Shown: one piece after another, positions 47,431 through 56,775 of the stretch | How the letters are laid out: every line of letters begins with the position of its first letter | How positions within the stretch are numbered: position 1 is the first letter of the stretch | Source of the DNA: Neisseria mucosa | GTDB lineage: Bacteria > Pseudomonadota > Gammaproteobacteria > Burkholderiales > Neisseriaceae | NCBI RefSeq assembly: GCF_013267835.1 | Contig: NZ_CP053939.1 | Span: forward strand, 806,001 to 870,000 | Length of the DNA: 64,000 bases | Reading direction: 5' to 3' | Made by a program: the position numbers and the translations under genes | The notes under the pieces: generated by a model | The model's input: only the letters and a program-made list of their open reading frames with translations | What the model was told of the DNA's origin: nothing | Database searches by the model: none

Positions 47431-47735
47431 TGAATAACACCCCCCATTTTCTAAAGTCTATCCAAGCAAATCTGTTACTGAAAACCTCACGCTATCAAGC
47501 ATGGAAGAATTCAAGGCAATGCTTCACCTGAACTTCATGAACGACTTTACCGTATCAAATAGCTCTTTTCAAAGTAATACTTACCCAATCAAAACCTCAA
47601 CGCCCTCCTTTTAAAATCAAATCCCTCGTATTTTTTTCCTATTCTTATTATTGTCTAACTTTTCAGACGACCCCTTTATCCAAACTCCGTTATAATGACG
47701 GCTTTAAAATTAATTTATCCAAAGACAGTCTTATC
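47431..47735. other. Spacer between glnB and mpl, no clear gene
   Basis: About 300 bases. A 37-codon frame starting MEEFKAMLHLNF at 47501 has no ribosome binding site and no recognisable product, so it is not called. A lone degenerate DUS (TTTTCAGACGACC) is at 47660 and a CGTTATAATGACGG with TATAAT at 47691-47696 is the likely mpl -10. Confidence 0.5.
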
Positions 47736-49112
47736 ATGAAACACATCCACATTATCGGTATCGGCGGCACATTTATGGGCGGCGTAGCGGCTATTGCCAA
47801 AGAAGCAGGTTTTAAAGTCAGCGGTTGCGACGCAAAGATGTATCCGCCGATGAGTACCCAGCTTGAAGCCTTGGGCATAGACGTACACGAAGGCTTTGAT
47901 GCCGCTCAATTGGATAAATTTAAAGCCGATATTTACGTTATCGGTAATGTTGCCAAACGCGGCATGGATGTGATTGAAGCCATTTTGAACAAAGGCCTGC
48001 CTTATACTTCCGGCCCACAATGGCTGGCTGAAAACGTATTACACCAGCACTGGGTGCTCGGCGTAGCCGGAACACACGGCAAAACGACCACAGCCTCCAT
48101 GCTGGCATGGGTCTTGGAATATGCCGGCCTTGCGCCGGGCTTCCTCATCGGCGGCGTACCGGAAAACTTCAGCGTTTCCGCCCGCCTGCCGCAAACGCCG
48201 CGCCAAGACCCGAACAGCAAATCGCCGTTTTTCGTCATCGAAGCCGATGAATACGATACTGCCTTTTTCGACAAACGTTCCAAATTCGTACACTACCGTC
48301 CGCGTACCGCCATTTTGAACAATTTAGAATTCGACCACGCCGACATTTTTGCCGATTTGGGCGCCATTCAAACCCAATTCCATCATTTGGTACGCACCGT
48401 GCCGTCTGAAGGCCTCATCGTCTGCAACGGACAGCAACAAAGCCTGCAAGAAACTTTGGACAAAGGCTGCTGGACGCCGGTGGAAAAATTCGGTACCGAA
48501 CAAGGCTGGCGAGTTGGCACTGTTCATGCCGACGGCTCGTTTGACGTATGCCATCATGGCGAAACGGTCGGACACGTCGCTTGGGAACTGATGGGCGAAC
48601 ACAACCGCATGAACGCCCTCGCCGTTATCGCTGCCGCGCGTCATGCCGGCGTCGATATTCAGACGGCCTGCGAAGCCTTGAGCGCGTTTAAAAACGTCAA
48701 ACGCCGCATGGAAATTAAAGGCACGGTAAACGGCATCACCGTTTACGACGACTTTGCCCACCACCCGACCGCCATCGAAACCACCATCGAAGGCCTGCGC
48801 CAACGTGTCGGTAATGCCCGTATCCTCGCCGTCCTCGAGCCGCGCTCCAACACCATGAAACTCGGCACCATGAAAGCCGCCCTGCCCGCAAGCCTCAAAG
48901 GTGCCGACCAAGTGTTCTGCTACGCCGGTGGCGTGGACTGGAACGTCGCCGAAGCCCTCGCGCCTTTGGGCGGCAAGCTGCACGTCGGCAAAGACTTCAA
49001 TGCCTTTGTTGCCGAAATCGTGAAAAATGCCGAGGCAGGCGACCATATTTTAGTCATGAGCAACGGCGGTTTCGGCGGAATACACGGAAAGCTGCTGGAA
49101 GCATTAAAATAA
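47736..49112 (+). CDS. mpl: UDP-N-acetylmuramate:L-alanyl-gamma-D-glutamyl-meso-diaminopimelate ligase
   Basis: Murein peptide ligase of the recycling pathway: joins the recovered tripeptide to UDP-MurNAc in the cytoplasm. 458 residues, the usual Mpl size. N-terminal Rossmann-like IHIIGIGGTFMGGVAAIAKEAG, ATP loop GVAGTHGKTTTASMLAWVLE near residue 108, central domain DEYDTAFFDKRSKFVHY with NNLEFDHADIF, and C-terminal Mur ligase domain VYDDFAHHPTAIETTI. GGIGGTFMGG separates Mpl from MurC, which has a GIGGxGMxG form. Contains an in-frame uptake sequence near 48659. Confidence 0.95.
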   Translation: MKHIHIIGIGGTFMGGVAAIAKEAGFKVSGCDAKMYPPMSTQLEALGIDVHEGFDAAQLDKFKADIYVIGNVAKRGMDVIEAILNKGLPYTSGPQWLAENVLHQHWVLGVAGTHGKTTTASMLAWVLEYAGLAPGFLIGGVPENFSVSARLPQTPRQDPNSKSPFFVIEADEYDTAFFDKRSKFVHYRPRTAILNNLEFDHADIFADLGAIQTQFHHLVRTVPSEGLIVCNGQQQSLQETLDKGCWTPVEKFGTEQGWRVGTVHADGSFDVCHHGETVGHVAWELMGEHNRMNALAVIAAARHAGVDIQTACEALSAFKNVKRRMEIKGTVNGITVYDDFAHHPTAIETTIEGLRQRVGNARILAVLEPRSNTMKLGTMKAALPASLKGADQVFCYAGGVDWNVAEALAPLGGKLHVGKDFNAFVAEIVKNAEAGDHILVMSNGGFGGIHGKLLEALK

Positions 49113-49138
49113 GGGTTTATTGAAAGTTTTGAATGATT

Positions 49139-49183
49139 GAGGCCGTCTGAAAACCGGAGCTTGGTTTTCAGACGGCCTTTTAT
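49139..49183 (+). terminator. DUS terminator after mpl
   Basis: AGGCCGTCTGAAAACC pairs with GGTTTTCAGACGGCCT, a 16 bp stem with a 7-base loop, followed by TTTATC. Confidence 0.85.
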
Positions 49184-49340
49184 CATGAACTAAGTAAAAT
49201 CTGTACTTACAAAAAACGATTTGGCAATAATAAAACCATTTATCCGTACATACGCGCAAGACTATTATTCGATTAAGCATTGCCAACCTTCCCCAAAATC
49301 TGATAAATAATGCATACAACATCTAAACCGTGCGTATATC

Positions 49341-49986
49341 ATGAAACTTAAAACTGCCAAGCCTATATTTCTCAGCGTTATATTTTCCATCTTTCTGATT
49401 ACAACAGCTGTATTTTTTGTCCGTAATCACGTATTTATTCCCAGTATTGACACCGATTCCCTACAACCCATTACCATACCAGACAAACCATCGCCGCAAA
49501 TCGTACAATCTGCGAAACCAAATTGGTAAGACCCTTCATTACGACCCGGCTTACACTAAGCTCACCTATCCGATGGGCGATGTGCCGATATCGAAAGGCG
49601 TTTGCACAGATGTCATTATCCGTGCCTTGCGTGACCAAAATATTGATTTGCAAGCGCTTGTTCATCAAGACATGAGTCAGAATTTCTCCGTTTATCCGAA
49701 ACGTTGGGGATTAACGCAACCAGATACCAATATCGACCACCGCCGAGTTCCCAACCTAATGACTTATTTCACGCGTCAAGGCTGGGCAGTTCAAGATACA
49801 AACTATCAAGCTGGCGATATTGTAACTTGGGAACTGAAAGGAAACCGTCCCCATATCGGCATCGTCTCCGATCGAAAAATCGGCGACAGGCCCTTGATTA
49901 TTCATAATATCGGTTCAGGAACCCGTGAGAACGACATCCTCTACCGCTACACCATTACCAGACATTACAGGCTTCCCGTTCGATAA
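49341..49986 (+). pseudogene. DUF1287 family gene interrupted by a frameshift
   Basis: Two overlapping frames together make one DUF1287 (YijF-like) exported protein of about 214 residues. The first frame (49341-49529) gives a signal/anchor segment (PIFLSVIFSIFLITTAVFFV) and ends early after QSAKPNW. The second frame, entered near 49515, carries the whole conserved domain: QIGKTLHYDPAYTKLTYPMGD, GVCTDVIIRALRDQ, YPKRWGLTQPDTNIDHRRVPNL and PHIGIVSDRK with a GSG turn. One extra A in GCGAAAC (49515-49517) explains the break; with one A fewer the protein would read QSANQIGKTLHYD. Either a recent inactivation or a sequencing error. The function of DUF1287 is not established; an NlpC/P60-like fold has been suggested. 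Confidence 0.8.
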
Positions 49987-50070
49987 ACCTTAGCGCCAAA
50001 TCCTAGGTACCTATTAATCTGAAAAGATAAAGAGCAAATATACCTCATCAGTTTACATAGCATTAAATAC

Positions 50071-50109
50071 AAAAAAGGCCGTCTGAAACAGTTTCAGACG
50101 GCCTTTTAC
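50071..50109. terminator. DUS terminator between the DUF1287 gene and the feo operon
   Basis: AAAAAAGGCCGTCTGAAAC and GTTTCAGACGGCCTTTT form a 17 bp stem with a 2-base loop; T-runs on both strands suit two convergent genes. Confidence 0.85.
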
Positions 50110-50127
50110 TTATCTAACCCTCTTTAT

Positions 50128-50256
50128 TTAACCACAACCGCCACATTTACCGCAGCCGCTGCTGCAGTCGCGTTTTTTCGGTTTGAACACGAATTTTCGC
50201 AAGAGGAAGAATACGCAGGCGAGCATAATCAAGCCGACGATAATATATTGAGTCAT
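50128..50256 (-). CDS. FeoB-associated Cys-rich membrane protein
   Basis: A 42-residue protein, too short for most gene callers. One membrane helix (residues 3-20, IIVGLIMLACVFFLLR) is followed by a basic stretch KFVFKPKKRD and a Cys/Gly tail CSSGCGKCGGCG with four Cys. This layout matches the FeoB-associated Cys-rich family (PF12669). Its ATG overlaps the feoB stop as ATGA, so the two are translationally coupled. The tail may bind ferrous iron or another metal and hand it to or from FeoB; that is inference. It is the last gene of feoA-feoB-this protein. Confidence 0.85.
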   Translation of the reverse strand: MTQYIIVGLIMLACVFFLLRKFVFKPKKRDCSSGCGKCGGCG

Positions 50257-52124
50257 GACGATAGGATCCTTGAAGAAATTTGATAAACCACGAATGCGGC
50301 AAAATAAGCCATCAGGAACAAATAGCCTGTAATCATAAGCATATTTTTCGTGGATTTGGTTTCGCGTTTAATTACGGCCAAAGTCGCGGCACACATCGGC
50401 GCATAAACATACCAAGCCAAGAAGGCAAAGGCAGTCGGCAAGCCCCAGTTGTTGTGTATGATGGGAATTAATGCGTTTTGTACGGCATCTTCAGACGACG
50501 CGCTGACGGCATAAACGGTACCCAATGCGGCAACGACCACTTCGCGCGCGGCAATACCCGGAATCATGGCGATACACATTTCCCAAGTAAAGCCCAAAGG
50601 TGCAAAAAACGGCTGAATAGCATGACCAAGCGTACCTGCCAAGCTGTAATCGATGGCGGCACCGGTTGCGCCTTCAGGCGGTTGCGGCCAGCTTACCAAG
50701 CCCCACAGAACCACGGCCAACGCAAAAATGATGGTACCCGCGCGTTTCAGGAAGGCTTTTACCCTATCCCACAAGCTGGTCATGATGTGTTTGAAGTTAG
50801 GCGTACGGAAAGTCGGCAATTCCATCAAAAGTGGGAATTGTTGCACATTGCCTTTCATCCGCGCCAAGCGTTTCATGATATACGCTGCCAATGCAGCCGA
50901 CAGAATGCCTACGATATAAAGAATAAACAATGTCAGGCCTTGCAGGTTGAAAATCCCACCCACTGTACGGTCAGGAATAACAGCGGCGATAATCAGCGCA
51001 TACACTGGCAAACGTGCGGAACAAGTCAGCAACGGCGCAACCGCGATGGTAACAAGGCGTTCGCGCGGGTCGTTAATGGTACGCGCCGACATCACGGCAG
51101 GAACGGCACAGGCAAAGCTGGACAAAAGGGGAATAAACGAACGGCCGGACAAACCGCTTTTTGCCATGATGTTATCCAGCAGGAAGGCTGCACGCGGCAG
51201 ATAGCCTGAGTCTTCCAATAGCAGGATAAAGGCAAACAAAATCGTAATCTGCGGCAGGAACACCAACACGCTGCCCAAACCGGCAATGACGCCGTTGACG
51301 AGCAAGTCGCTGAGGATGCCCGGCTCCATGTTGGCGCCTATCCATTCGCCCAGCGCGGTAAAGCCACCTTCGATGGCGTCCATAATCGGCGCCGCCCATG
51401 TGTAAACCGCTTGGAACACCATAAACAGGATGACCAGCAGCATAATCATGCCCCAGACGGGGTGCAGCACGATGTCGTCGAGTTTTTTGTGCCATGCGGG
51501 CAGCGTCATCTGGGTGCGTACCACTTGTGCCAAAATCGATTCGACTTCTTGATAAAGTTTGTCGCTATCCAGCGCATCGAGCGTGCGTTCGGCAGAGGCG
51601 GGGTTTGCGGGGAAAGAGCGTTTGCGCGGCAGCTTCGCCACGGCTTCGCGTACAGCCTGTACACCCGACGCGCTCACTGCAACTGTTTCCAAAACAGGTG
51701 CATCCAACAACTCGCTCAGTTTGGCCGCGTCGATATTCAAGCCCCTTTTGCGGGCCACGTCGCTCAAATTCAGCGACACCACCATAGGCAGTCCCAGCGT
51801 TTTCAGTTCCAAAATCATGCGCAGGGTCATACGCAGGTTGGTCGCGTCGGCAACGGCAATAATGGCATCGGGCGGAATGCCCATCTTGCCTACCATTACA
51901 TCTTTCGCCACCGCTTCGTCGGGGCTGGTCGTGCGTAGGCTGTATGTGCCCGGCAGGTCGATAATGCGGACGGCCTCGTCGTCGAGGAAGGCGCCCTCGC
52001 GCTTATCGACAGTTACGCCCGGATAATTGGCAACCTTGGCATGTGAGCCGGTCAAACCGTTGAACAAAACGGTTTTGCCGCAGTTTGGCGCGCCAATCAA
52101 GGCAAAATAGCTTAGTTCCATCAT
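50253..52124 (-). CDS. feoB: Ferrous iron transport protein B
   Basis: Inner-membrane ferrous iron transporter with an N-terminal G domain, 623 residues. GTPase motifs: G1 GAPNCGKTVLFN, G2 around PGVTVDKREG, G3 DLPGTYSLR, and G4 as NLSD (SLNLSDVARKRG). A helical domain follows, then two Gate/Nucleoside-recognition membrane modules with about eight helices (IMAKSGLSGRSFIPLLSSFACAVPAVMSARTI is the first gate, with the Cys of the family) and a second gate IPGIAAREVVVAALGT. At 623 residues it is shorter than E. coli FeoB (773) and typical of a compact subgroup. ATG ATG at the start: the second ATG (52121) is better spaced from AAGGA. Confidence 0.95.
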   Translation of the reverse strand: MMELSYFALIGAPNCGKTVLFNGLTGSHAKVANYPGVTVDKREGAFLDDEAVRIIDLPGTYSLRTTSPDEAVAKDVMVGKMGIPPDAIIAVADATNLRMTLRMILELKTLGLPMVVSLNLSDVARKRGLNIDAAKLSELLDAPVLETVAVSASGVQAVREAVAKLPRKRSFPANPASAERTLDALDSDKLYQEVESILAQVVRTQMTLPAWHKKLDDIVLHPVWGMIMLLVILFMVFQAVYTWAAPIMDAIEGGFTALGEWIGANMEPGILSDLLVNGVIAGLGSVLVFLPQITILFAFILLLEDSGYLPRAAFLLDNIMAKSGLSGRSFIPLLSSFACAVPAVMSARTINDPRERLVTIAVAPLLTCSARLPVYALIIAAVIPDRTVGGIFNLQGLTLFILYIVGILSAALAAYIMKRLARMKGNVQQFPLLMELPTFRTPNFKHIMTSLWDRVKAFLKRAGTIIFALAVVLWGLVSWPQPPEGATGAAIDYSLAGTLGHAIQPFFAPLGFTWEMCIAMIPGIAAREVVVAALGTVYAVSASSEDAVQNALIPIIHNNWGLPTAFAFLAWYVYAPMCAATLAVIKRETKSTKNMLMITGYLFLMAYFAAFVVYQISSRILSS

Positions 52125-52148
52125 TTTTCCTTATTCTTTCAGACGGCC

Positions 52149-52418
52149 TTAAACGGCCTCAACGATACGACACATAATCTTCCCGGCCTCTTCCGAACGC
52201 AGGGAAAATTGAGATTGGTTACCCAAACGTACCGCAAACGGGCCTCTCCCAAAACCACCCACTGCAATCACTTGCAACGGCATTCCGCTGGAAAAACCCA
52301 AATCTGCAAGACGACGGGTTACCAAGGTATCCAAATCACCAAAAACAGGATTGGGAGCAATGGAATCAATATGTACGACTGCGCCTTTTTTCAGGCGCGA
52401 CAAAGGAACAGCAGACAT
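52149..52418 (-). CDS. feoA: Ferrous iron transport protein A
   Basis: An 89-residue SH3-like cytoplasmic protein needed for FeoB function. Typical features: LSRLKKGAVVHIDSI, then TRRLADLGFSSGMPLQVIAVGGFGRGPFAVRLG, the conserved L-x-D-LG-x-x-x-G core, and the C-terminal FSLRSEEAGKIMC. It starts the feo operon, 24 bases before feoB. The leader of about 160 bases contains a Fur-box-like site, so iron repression is likely. Confidence 0.93.
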   Translation of the reverse strand: MSAVPLSRLKKGAVVHIDSIAPNPVFGDLDTLVTRRLADLGFSSGMPLQVIAVGGFGRGPFAVRLGNQSQFSLRSEEAGKIMCRIVEAV

Positions 52419-52576
52419 AAGTCTCTCTTTTCTTTTTGTTTTAAAAATAGATTATTGAAAAAACGTGAGAAGTATGATGAATGTGTAGCACATTTGAAAG
52501 ATTGTTTACGAATGGCTATTTGCCCCTTCTTTCGATAAGTGCGGTTTGTTTTGAATACTGTTATTGTTTCCCTTAA

Positions 52577-52591
52577 TGATAAGGTATATCA
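52577..52591. promoter_or_regulatory. Candidate Fur box upstream of feoA
   Basis: TGATAAGGTATATCA is a near-palindrome that matches 11 of 14 informative positions of TGATAATNATTATCA. It lies about 160 bases upstream of the feoA start on the minus strand. The distance to a promoter is unknown. Confidence 0.5.
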
Positions 52592-52621
52592 ATATAAAAA
52601 TCAAATGTAACAAGATAAACT

Positions 52622-52665
52622 AAAAAGGCTAAAATCCTTTTATCATTAGGATTTCAGCCTTTTTA
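52622..52665. terminator. Non-DUS hairpin between feo and hupB
   Basis: AAAAAGGCT and AAATCCT pair with AGGATTT and AGCCTTTTT around a 9-base loop, one bulge. T-runs on both strands. It lies upstream of feoA and beyond hupB, so it may end hupB read-through. Confidence 0.7.
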
Positions 52666-52680
52666 TGCACTCAACAAACT

Positions 52681-52712
52681 AAAGGCCGTCTGAAAGGTTT
52701 CAGACGGCCTTC
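52681..52712. terminator. DUS hairpin downstream of hupB
   Basis: AAAGGCCGTCTGAAA and TTTCAGACGGCCTT with a very short loop. One of three consecutive hairpins between hupB and feoA. Confidence 0.7.
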
Positions 52713-52717
52713 AAAAT

Positions 52718-52744
52718 AAAAAACCGAATCAAATCGGTTTTTTA
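52718..52744 (-). terminator. Main hupB terminator
   Basis: AAAAAACCGATTTG pairs with AATCGGTTTTTT; read on the minus strand it ends in a T-run 25 bases beyond the hupB stop. Confidence 0.8.
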
Positions 52745-52769
52745 TTCCCATTCAGGGAAAGACTCTAAA

Positions 52770-53039
52770 TTACAGAGCGTCTTTCAATGCTTTACCGGCA
52801 CGGAATTTAGGAGTTTTAGCAGCAGCAATAGTCAAAGGCTCGCCAGTTTTTGGGTTGCGGCCTTGACGTTCGGCGCGTTCGCCGACGTAGAAAGTACCGA
52901 AACCGACCAGAGTAACAGTGTCGCCGTTTTTCAACGCGTTGGTTACGGCATTAGTAGTAGCATCCAAAGCTTTTTGCGCAGCAGATTTGGAAATGCCGGC
53001 TTCTTGAGCAATTGCTTCGATCAATTCAGACTTATTCAC
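52770..53039 (-). CDS. hupB: DNA-binding protein HU-beta
   Basis: Small basic nucleoid protein of 89 residues that bends and compacts DNA. The start is GTG at 53039, giving (M)[20 protein letters not shown], with AGGAAGGGA just upstream; the longer frame to 53099 covers the leader and is not real. The E. coli hupB gene also begins with GTG. The DNA-binding arm is [17 protein letters not shown] with the conserved Pro that intercalates. Follows lon on the same strand, as in enterics, but with its own strong promoter and a hairpin between them. Confidence 0.95.
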   Translation of the reverse strand: MNKSELIEAIAQEAGISKSAAQKALDATTNAVTNALKNGDTVTLVGFGTFYVGERAERQGRNPKTGEPLTIAAAKTPKFRAGKALKDAL

Positions 53040-53118
53040 AATTAGTCCCTTCCTATCGTAAAAAATGATGAAATGCCCGAATACTCGGGTCTTAAGCACT
53101 TTTAAAGCACATACGCAC

Positions 53119-53148
53119 TTTATAGCAATTCTGAAATTATCATGTCAA
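53119..53148 (-). promoter_or_regulatory. Strong hupB promoter
   Basis: On the minus strand a perfect TTGACA (53143-53148), an 18-base spacer and TATAAA (53119-53124), about 80 bases before the GTG start. Confidence 0.75.
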
Positions 53149-53150
53149 GT

Positions 53151-53205
53151 AAAAAATGTGGAATTGCCCTATTTTTGGGGCATTCAGGGCAAAACCACAT
53201 TTTTT
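53151..53205 (-). terminator. Nested hairpin between lon and hupB
   Basis: AAAAAATGTGG pairs with CCACATTTTTT (11 bp), and inside it TTGCCCT pairs with AGGGCAA (7 bp). It ends in T residues on both strands, directly before the hupB -35. Confidence 0.75.
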
Positions 53206-53224
53206 GCAACATCAGACGGCCAAC

Positions 53225-55684
53225 TTAATGCTTAGTTGCTTTTGTTCTTGACTTCGTCTTAGAAGTTTGCGGAGTTTCGTCAACCGCCAATTCAGCCGCC
53301 CATTGCTCAGGCTGAGCTTCCAAACCCAAAGCCAACACTTCATCAATCCATTTGACCGGATGGATGGTCAGACCGGTTTTGACATTTTCAGGGATTTCTT
53401 CCAAATCTTTGACGTTGTCTTTCGGAATCAATACATGCTTGATGCCGCCGCGCAAAGCAGCCAGCAGTTTTTCTTTCAAACCGCCGATCGGCAACACTTC
53501 GCCACGCAAAGTGATTTCACCGGTCATCGCCACATCCGCACGCACCGGAATTTTGGTAAAGGCAGAAACCATCGCCAAAGTCATGGCAATACCTGCGCTT
53601 GGACCGTCTTTCGGCGTCGCACCTTCCGGCACATGGACGTGAATGTCTTTCTTCTCGTAAAAATCAGGAGCCAGACCCACTGATTCGGCACGGGAACGGA
53701 CAACCGACCATGCGGCCGATACTGATTCTTTCATCACATCGCCCAGTTGGCCGGTACATTGAATCGTACCCTTGCCCGGCAAGGCAACCGCCTCAACAGT
53801 CAACAACTCGCCACCGACTTCAGTCCAAGCCAGACCGGTTACCTGGCCGATGCGGTTTTCGCTTTCGGCCACGCCATAGTCGAAACGGCGCACGCCTAGA
53901 TAGTCATGCAGATTTTTCTCAGTAACTTTAATTGCTTTAGGCTTGGCCTTGCTTGCTGTTTTGGATTTGGACGCTTTTTTCTTATCCTCATTCAAGGTAA
54001 CCTGCATTACTACTTTGCGGCAGATTTTGGCAATTTCGCGATCCAACGAGCGGACGCCGGCCTCGCGGGTGTAGTAACGGATAATATCGCGCACCGCACT
54101 TTCATCAACCACCAACTCGCCCTCTTTCACACCATTGCGCTTCATTTGTTTCGGCACAAGGTATTGCATGGCGATATTGATTTTTTCATCTTCCGTATAA
54201 CCGGACAGACGGATAATTTCCATACGGTCAAGCAGCGGTGTCGGGATATTCAAGCTGTTTGAAGTGGCAATAAACATCACATCGCTCAAATCATAATCGA
54301 CTTCGGCATAGTGGTCGGCGAACTTGTTGTTTTGCTCAGGATCGAGCACTTCAAGCAATGCACTGGCCGGATCGCCGCGGAAATCGCTGCCCATCTTGTC
54401 GATTTCATCAAGCAGGAACAATGGGTTTTTCACACCTGCTTTCGCCATGTTTTGCAGGATTTTGCCCGGCATAGAGCCGATATAGGTACGGCGGTGGCCA
54501 CGGATTTCGCTTTCATCACGCACACCACCCAACGCCATACGCACATATTGGCGGCCTGTGGCTTTGGCAATCGATTCACCCAAGGAAGTTTTACCCACCC
54601 CCGGAGGACCCACCAGACACAAAATCGGGCCTTTGAGCTTGTCCATACGTTTTTGAACAGCCAAATATTCCAAAATGCGCTCTTTGACTTTTTCCAAACC
54701 ATAGTGGTCGGCATTCAAAATCAAATCAGCCTTGGCAATATCTTTGCTGACACGGGATTTTTTCTTCCACGGCAACTCAAGCAAAGTATCGATATAGTTG
54801 CGCACGACGGTAGATTCCGCAGACATCGGCGGCATCATTTTCAGTTTTTTCAATTCAGACAGACATTTTTCTTCAGCCTCTTTGCTCATGCCTGCTTCTT
54901 TGATTTTGTTTTCCAGCGCATCCAGCTCGCCGCGCTCGTCCTCTTCGCCCAACTCTTTCTGAATCGCTTTGACTTGCTCATTCAAGTAATACTCGCGTTG
55001 GGATTTTTCCATTTGACGTTTCACACGGCCACGGATGCGTTTCTCGACCTGCATGATGTCGAGTTCGGCTTCCAACTGAGCCAGCAGAAATTCCAAACGT
55101 TCGACAATGCCGGCGGTCTCCAGCACATATTGACGCTGCTCCAACTTCAGCTGTAAATGCGCGGCAATCGTATCCGCAAGACGGCTGTTGTCATCGATAC
55201 TGCTGATGGTACTGATGACTTCGGCAGGGATTTTTTTGTTCAATTTCGCATATTGCTCAAATTGAGTCAGCAAGGTACGGCGCAAGGCTTCAATTTCGGG
55301 GTTGTCCTTGTCGCTGTTTTCATCAATCGCCTCAACATGGGATAAAAACAGTCCGCCTGTTTCGTCAACCATCAACGCGCGCGCACGACGGATACCTTCT
55401 ACTAACACTTTAACGGTGCCATCAGGCAGCTTCAAAACCTGCAAAACTTGGGCAACCGTACCGGTTTGGTGCAAATCTTCAGCTTTAGGGTCTTCTGTAT
55501 TAGGGTCAAGCTGGGCCAACAGGAAAACCGGATCATCATTAGCCATTGCCGCCTCAAGGGCTGCAATCGATTTAGGACGACCGACGAACAGCGGCAATAC
55601 CATATGCGGATACACCACGACATCGCGTAAAGGCAAAGTAGCCAGCGCACTGTATTCCTCGAAATATTTGTCTTTTGTCGGCAT
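53225..55684 (-). CDS. lon: ATP-dependent protease Lon
   Basis: Cytoplasmic AAA+ serine protease for misfolded and regulatory proteins. 819 residues from [12 protein letters not shown] at 55684 (the frame runs five codons further). N domain (residues 1-300, [20 protein letters not shown]), ATPase domain with [17 protein letters not shown] near 360, a Lys/Ala-rich insertion near 570 ([17 protein letters not shown]), and the protease domain with the Ser-Lys dyad in DGPSAGIAM and [15 protein letters not shown] basic tail ends the protein. A very good sigma-32-like promoter lies upstream. Confidence 0.96.
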   Translation of the reverse strand: MPTKDKYFEEYSALATLPLRDVVVYPHMVLPLFVGRPKSIAALEAAMANDDPVFLLAQLDPNTEDPKAEDLHQTGTVAQVLQVLKLPDGTVKVLVEGIRRARALMVDETGGLFLSHVEAIDENSDKDNPEIEALRRTLLTQFEQYAKLNKKIPAEVISTISSIDDNSRLADTIAAHLQLKLEQRQYVLETAGIVERLEFLLAQLEAELDIMQVEKRIRGRVKRQMEKSQREYYLNEQVKAIQKELGEEDERGELDALENKIKEAGMSKEAEEKCLSELKKLKMMPPMSAESTVVRNYIDTLLELPWKKKSRVSKDIAKADLILNADHYGLEKVKERILEYLAVQKRMDKLKGPILCLVGPPGVGKTSLGESIAKATGRQYVRMALGGVRDESEIRGHRRTYIGSMPGKILQNMAKAGVKNPLFLLDEIDKMGSDFRGDPASALLEVLDPEQNNKFADHYAEVDYDLSDVMFIATSNSLNIPTPLLDRMEIIRLSGYTEDEKINIAMQYLVPKQMKRNGVKEGELVVDESAVRDIIRYYTREAGVRSLDREIAKICRKVVMQVTLNEDKKKASKSKTASKAKPKAIKVTEKNLHDYLGVRRFDYGVAESENRIGQVTGLAWTEVGGELLTVEAVALPGKGTIQCTGQLGDVMKESVSAAWSVVRSRAESVGLAPDFYEKKDIHVHVPEGATPKDGPSAGIAMTLAMVSAFTKIPVRADVAMTGEITLRGEVLPIGGLKEKLLAALRGGIKHVLIPKDNVKDLEEIPENVKTGLTIHPVKWIDEVLALGLEAQPEQWAAELAVDETPQTSKTKSRTKATKH

Positions 55685-55725
55685 AGTTAATAATCTCAAT
55701 CATTGTTAAATCAGAATGTAGCTCA

Positions 55726-55753
55726 AAATTGGGCTGAAGCGCTCCATTTCAAG
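55726..55753 (-). promoter_or_regulatory. Candidate heat-shock (sigma-32) promoter of lon
   Basis: On the minus strand CTTGAAA (55747-55753), a 13-base spacer and CCCAATTT (55726-55733) against the consensus CTTGAAA and CCCCATNT. The -35 is perfect and the -10 has one mismatch. It is about 40 bases before the lon start. Confidence 0.7.
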
Positions 55754-55839
55754 ACTTGAAAACAGCTTATCCGCACCTATTTTCGAAAACATCATTTTTA
55801 ATAGCCCGATATGGACGTTTACGATAAAATATATCGGAT

Positions 55840-55872
55840 TTTGGGCCGTCTGAAAACTTTTCAGACGGCCCT
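55840..55872. other. DUS pair in the lon-ybeD divergent region
   Basis: GGGCCGTCTGAAAA and TTTTCAGACGGCCC form a tight hairpin between divergent genes, so it terminates neither. It lies 26 bases before the ybeD start. Confidence 0.6.
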
Positions 55873-55897
55873 GGCAAACCAAACAAGGTAGTAAACC

Positions 55898-56173
55898 ATG
55901 ACAGACTCAACTGAAAAAAAATCATTAATTGAATTCCCTTGCACCTTTCCTGTAAAAGTCATGGGCGCGGTTCATCCGGAATTTGAATCCGCCATCTTGG
56001 AAACCGTGCGCAAACATGCTCCCGATACCGAGCCGCACCACATCACTACGCGCCCAAGCAGCAAAGGCAACTATACCGGCGCGACTGTCCATGTAAATGT
56101 TGAAAATCAAGAGCAGTTGGACAATATCTACCGCGACCTGACTTCCCACGAATTGGTTAAAGTGGTGTTGTAA
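55898..56173 (+). CDS. ybeD: YbeD/UPF0250 (DUF493) family protein
   Basis: A 91-residue ferredoxin-like small protein. The family features are [14 protein letters not shown] near the start, the [15 protein letters not shown] strand and [17 protein letters not shown] at the end. In many proteobacteria it directly precedes lipB, as here, where its stop overlaps the lipB ATG by one base, so a link to lipoate metabolism has been suggested, but its exact role is unknown. Confidence 0.93.
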   Translation: MTDSTEKKSLIEFPCTFPVKVMGAVHPEFESAILETVRKHAPDTEPHHITTRPSSKGNYTGATVHVNVENQEQLDNIYRDLTSHELVKVVL

Positions 56174-56775
56174 TGAAAATCGTGCACAAAGGCTTGGTCG
56201 ATTACCTGCCGACTTTCGAAGCCATGAAGGCATTCAATGCCTCGCGTGACGAAAATACCGAAGACGAATTATGGGTGGTCGAACATCCGCCCGTATTTAC
56301 CCAAGGCTTGGCCGGCAAACCCGAACACCTCCTCATCCGCGACGATATACCCGTTGTCCAAATTGACAGGGGCGGTCAAATTACTTATCACGGTCCCGGT
56401 CAATTGGTCGTTTATACGATGATCAATTTCAAACGCCGTAAGACCAGCGTCCGCCATATCGTTTCCGCACTTGAAAACAGCATTATCGCCACATTGGCAG
56501 AATACGGCATTGAAGCAGCCGCCGATCCCAAACGTCCCGGCGTTTATGTCGGCGCGCGTAAAATCGCTTCCCTGGGCCTGCGTATTAAAGACGGCTCCGT
56601 TTACCACGGTTTGGCGCTCAACGTGAACATGGATTTAAGTCCGTTTACCCACATCAACCCCTGCGGTTATGCCGGTATGGAAATGACCCAAATTGCCGAC
56701 TATGTCTCTCCGGTACCCAGTTTGGCAGAAGTTGCAGACAAGCTGACCAAGCATTTACAAAAAGAGCTGGCATAA
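56173..56775 (+). CDS. lipB: Octanoyl-[acyl-carrier-protein]:protein octanoyltransferase LipB
   Basis: Transfers octanoate from acyl carrier protein to the lipoyl domains of dehydrogenase subunits such as AceF, the first step of lipoate synthesis. 200 residues, normal for LipB. The substrate-pocket motif is [16 protein letters not shown], the catalytic Lys is in [12 protein letters not shown], and the catalytic Cys is in [14 protein letters not shown]. Translationally coupled to ybeD. The lipA gene follows after a gap with uptake sequences. Confidence 0.96.
   Translation: MKIVHKGLVDYLPTFEAMKAFNASRDENTEDELWVVEHPPVFTQGLAGKPEHLLIRDDIPVVQIDRGGQITYHGPGQLVVYTMINFKRRKTSVRHIVSALENSIIATLAEYGIEAAADPKRPGVYVGARKIASLGLRIKDGSVYHGLALNVNMDLSPFTHINPCGYAGMEMTQIADYVSPVPSLAEVADKLTKHLQKELA

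Noticed and set aside
47501..47614. 37-codon frame between glnB and mpl
   Set aside because: No ribosome binding site, no domain and low complexity; treated as chance.
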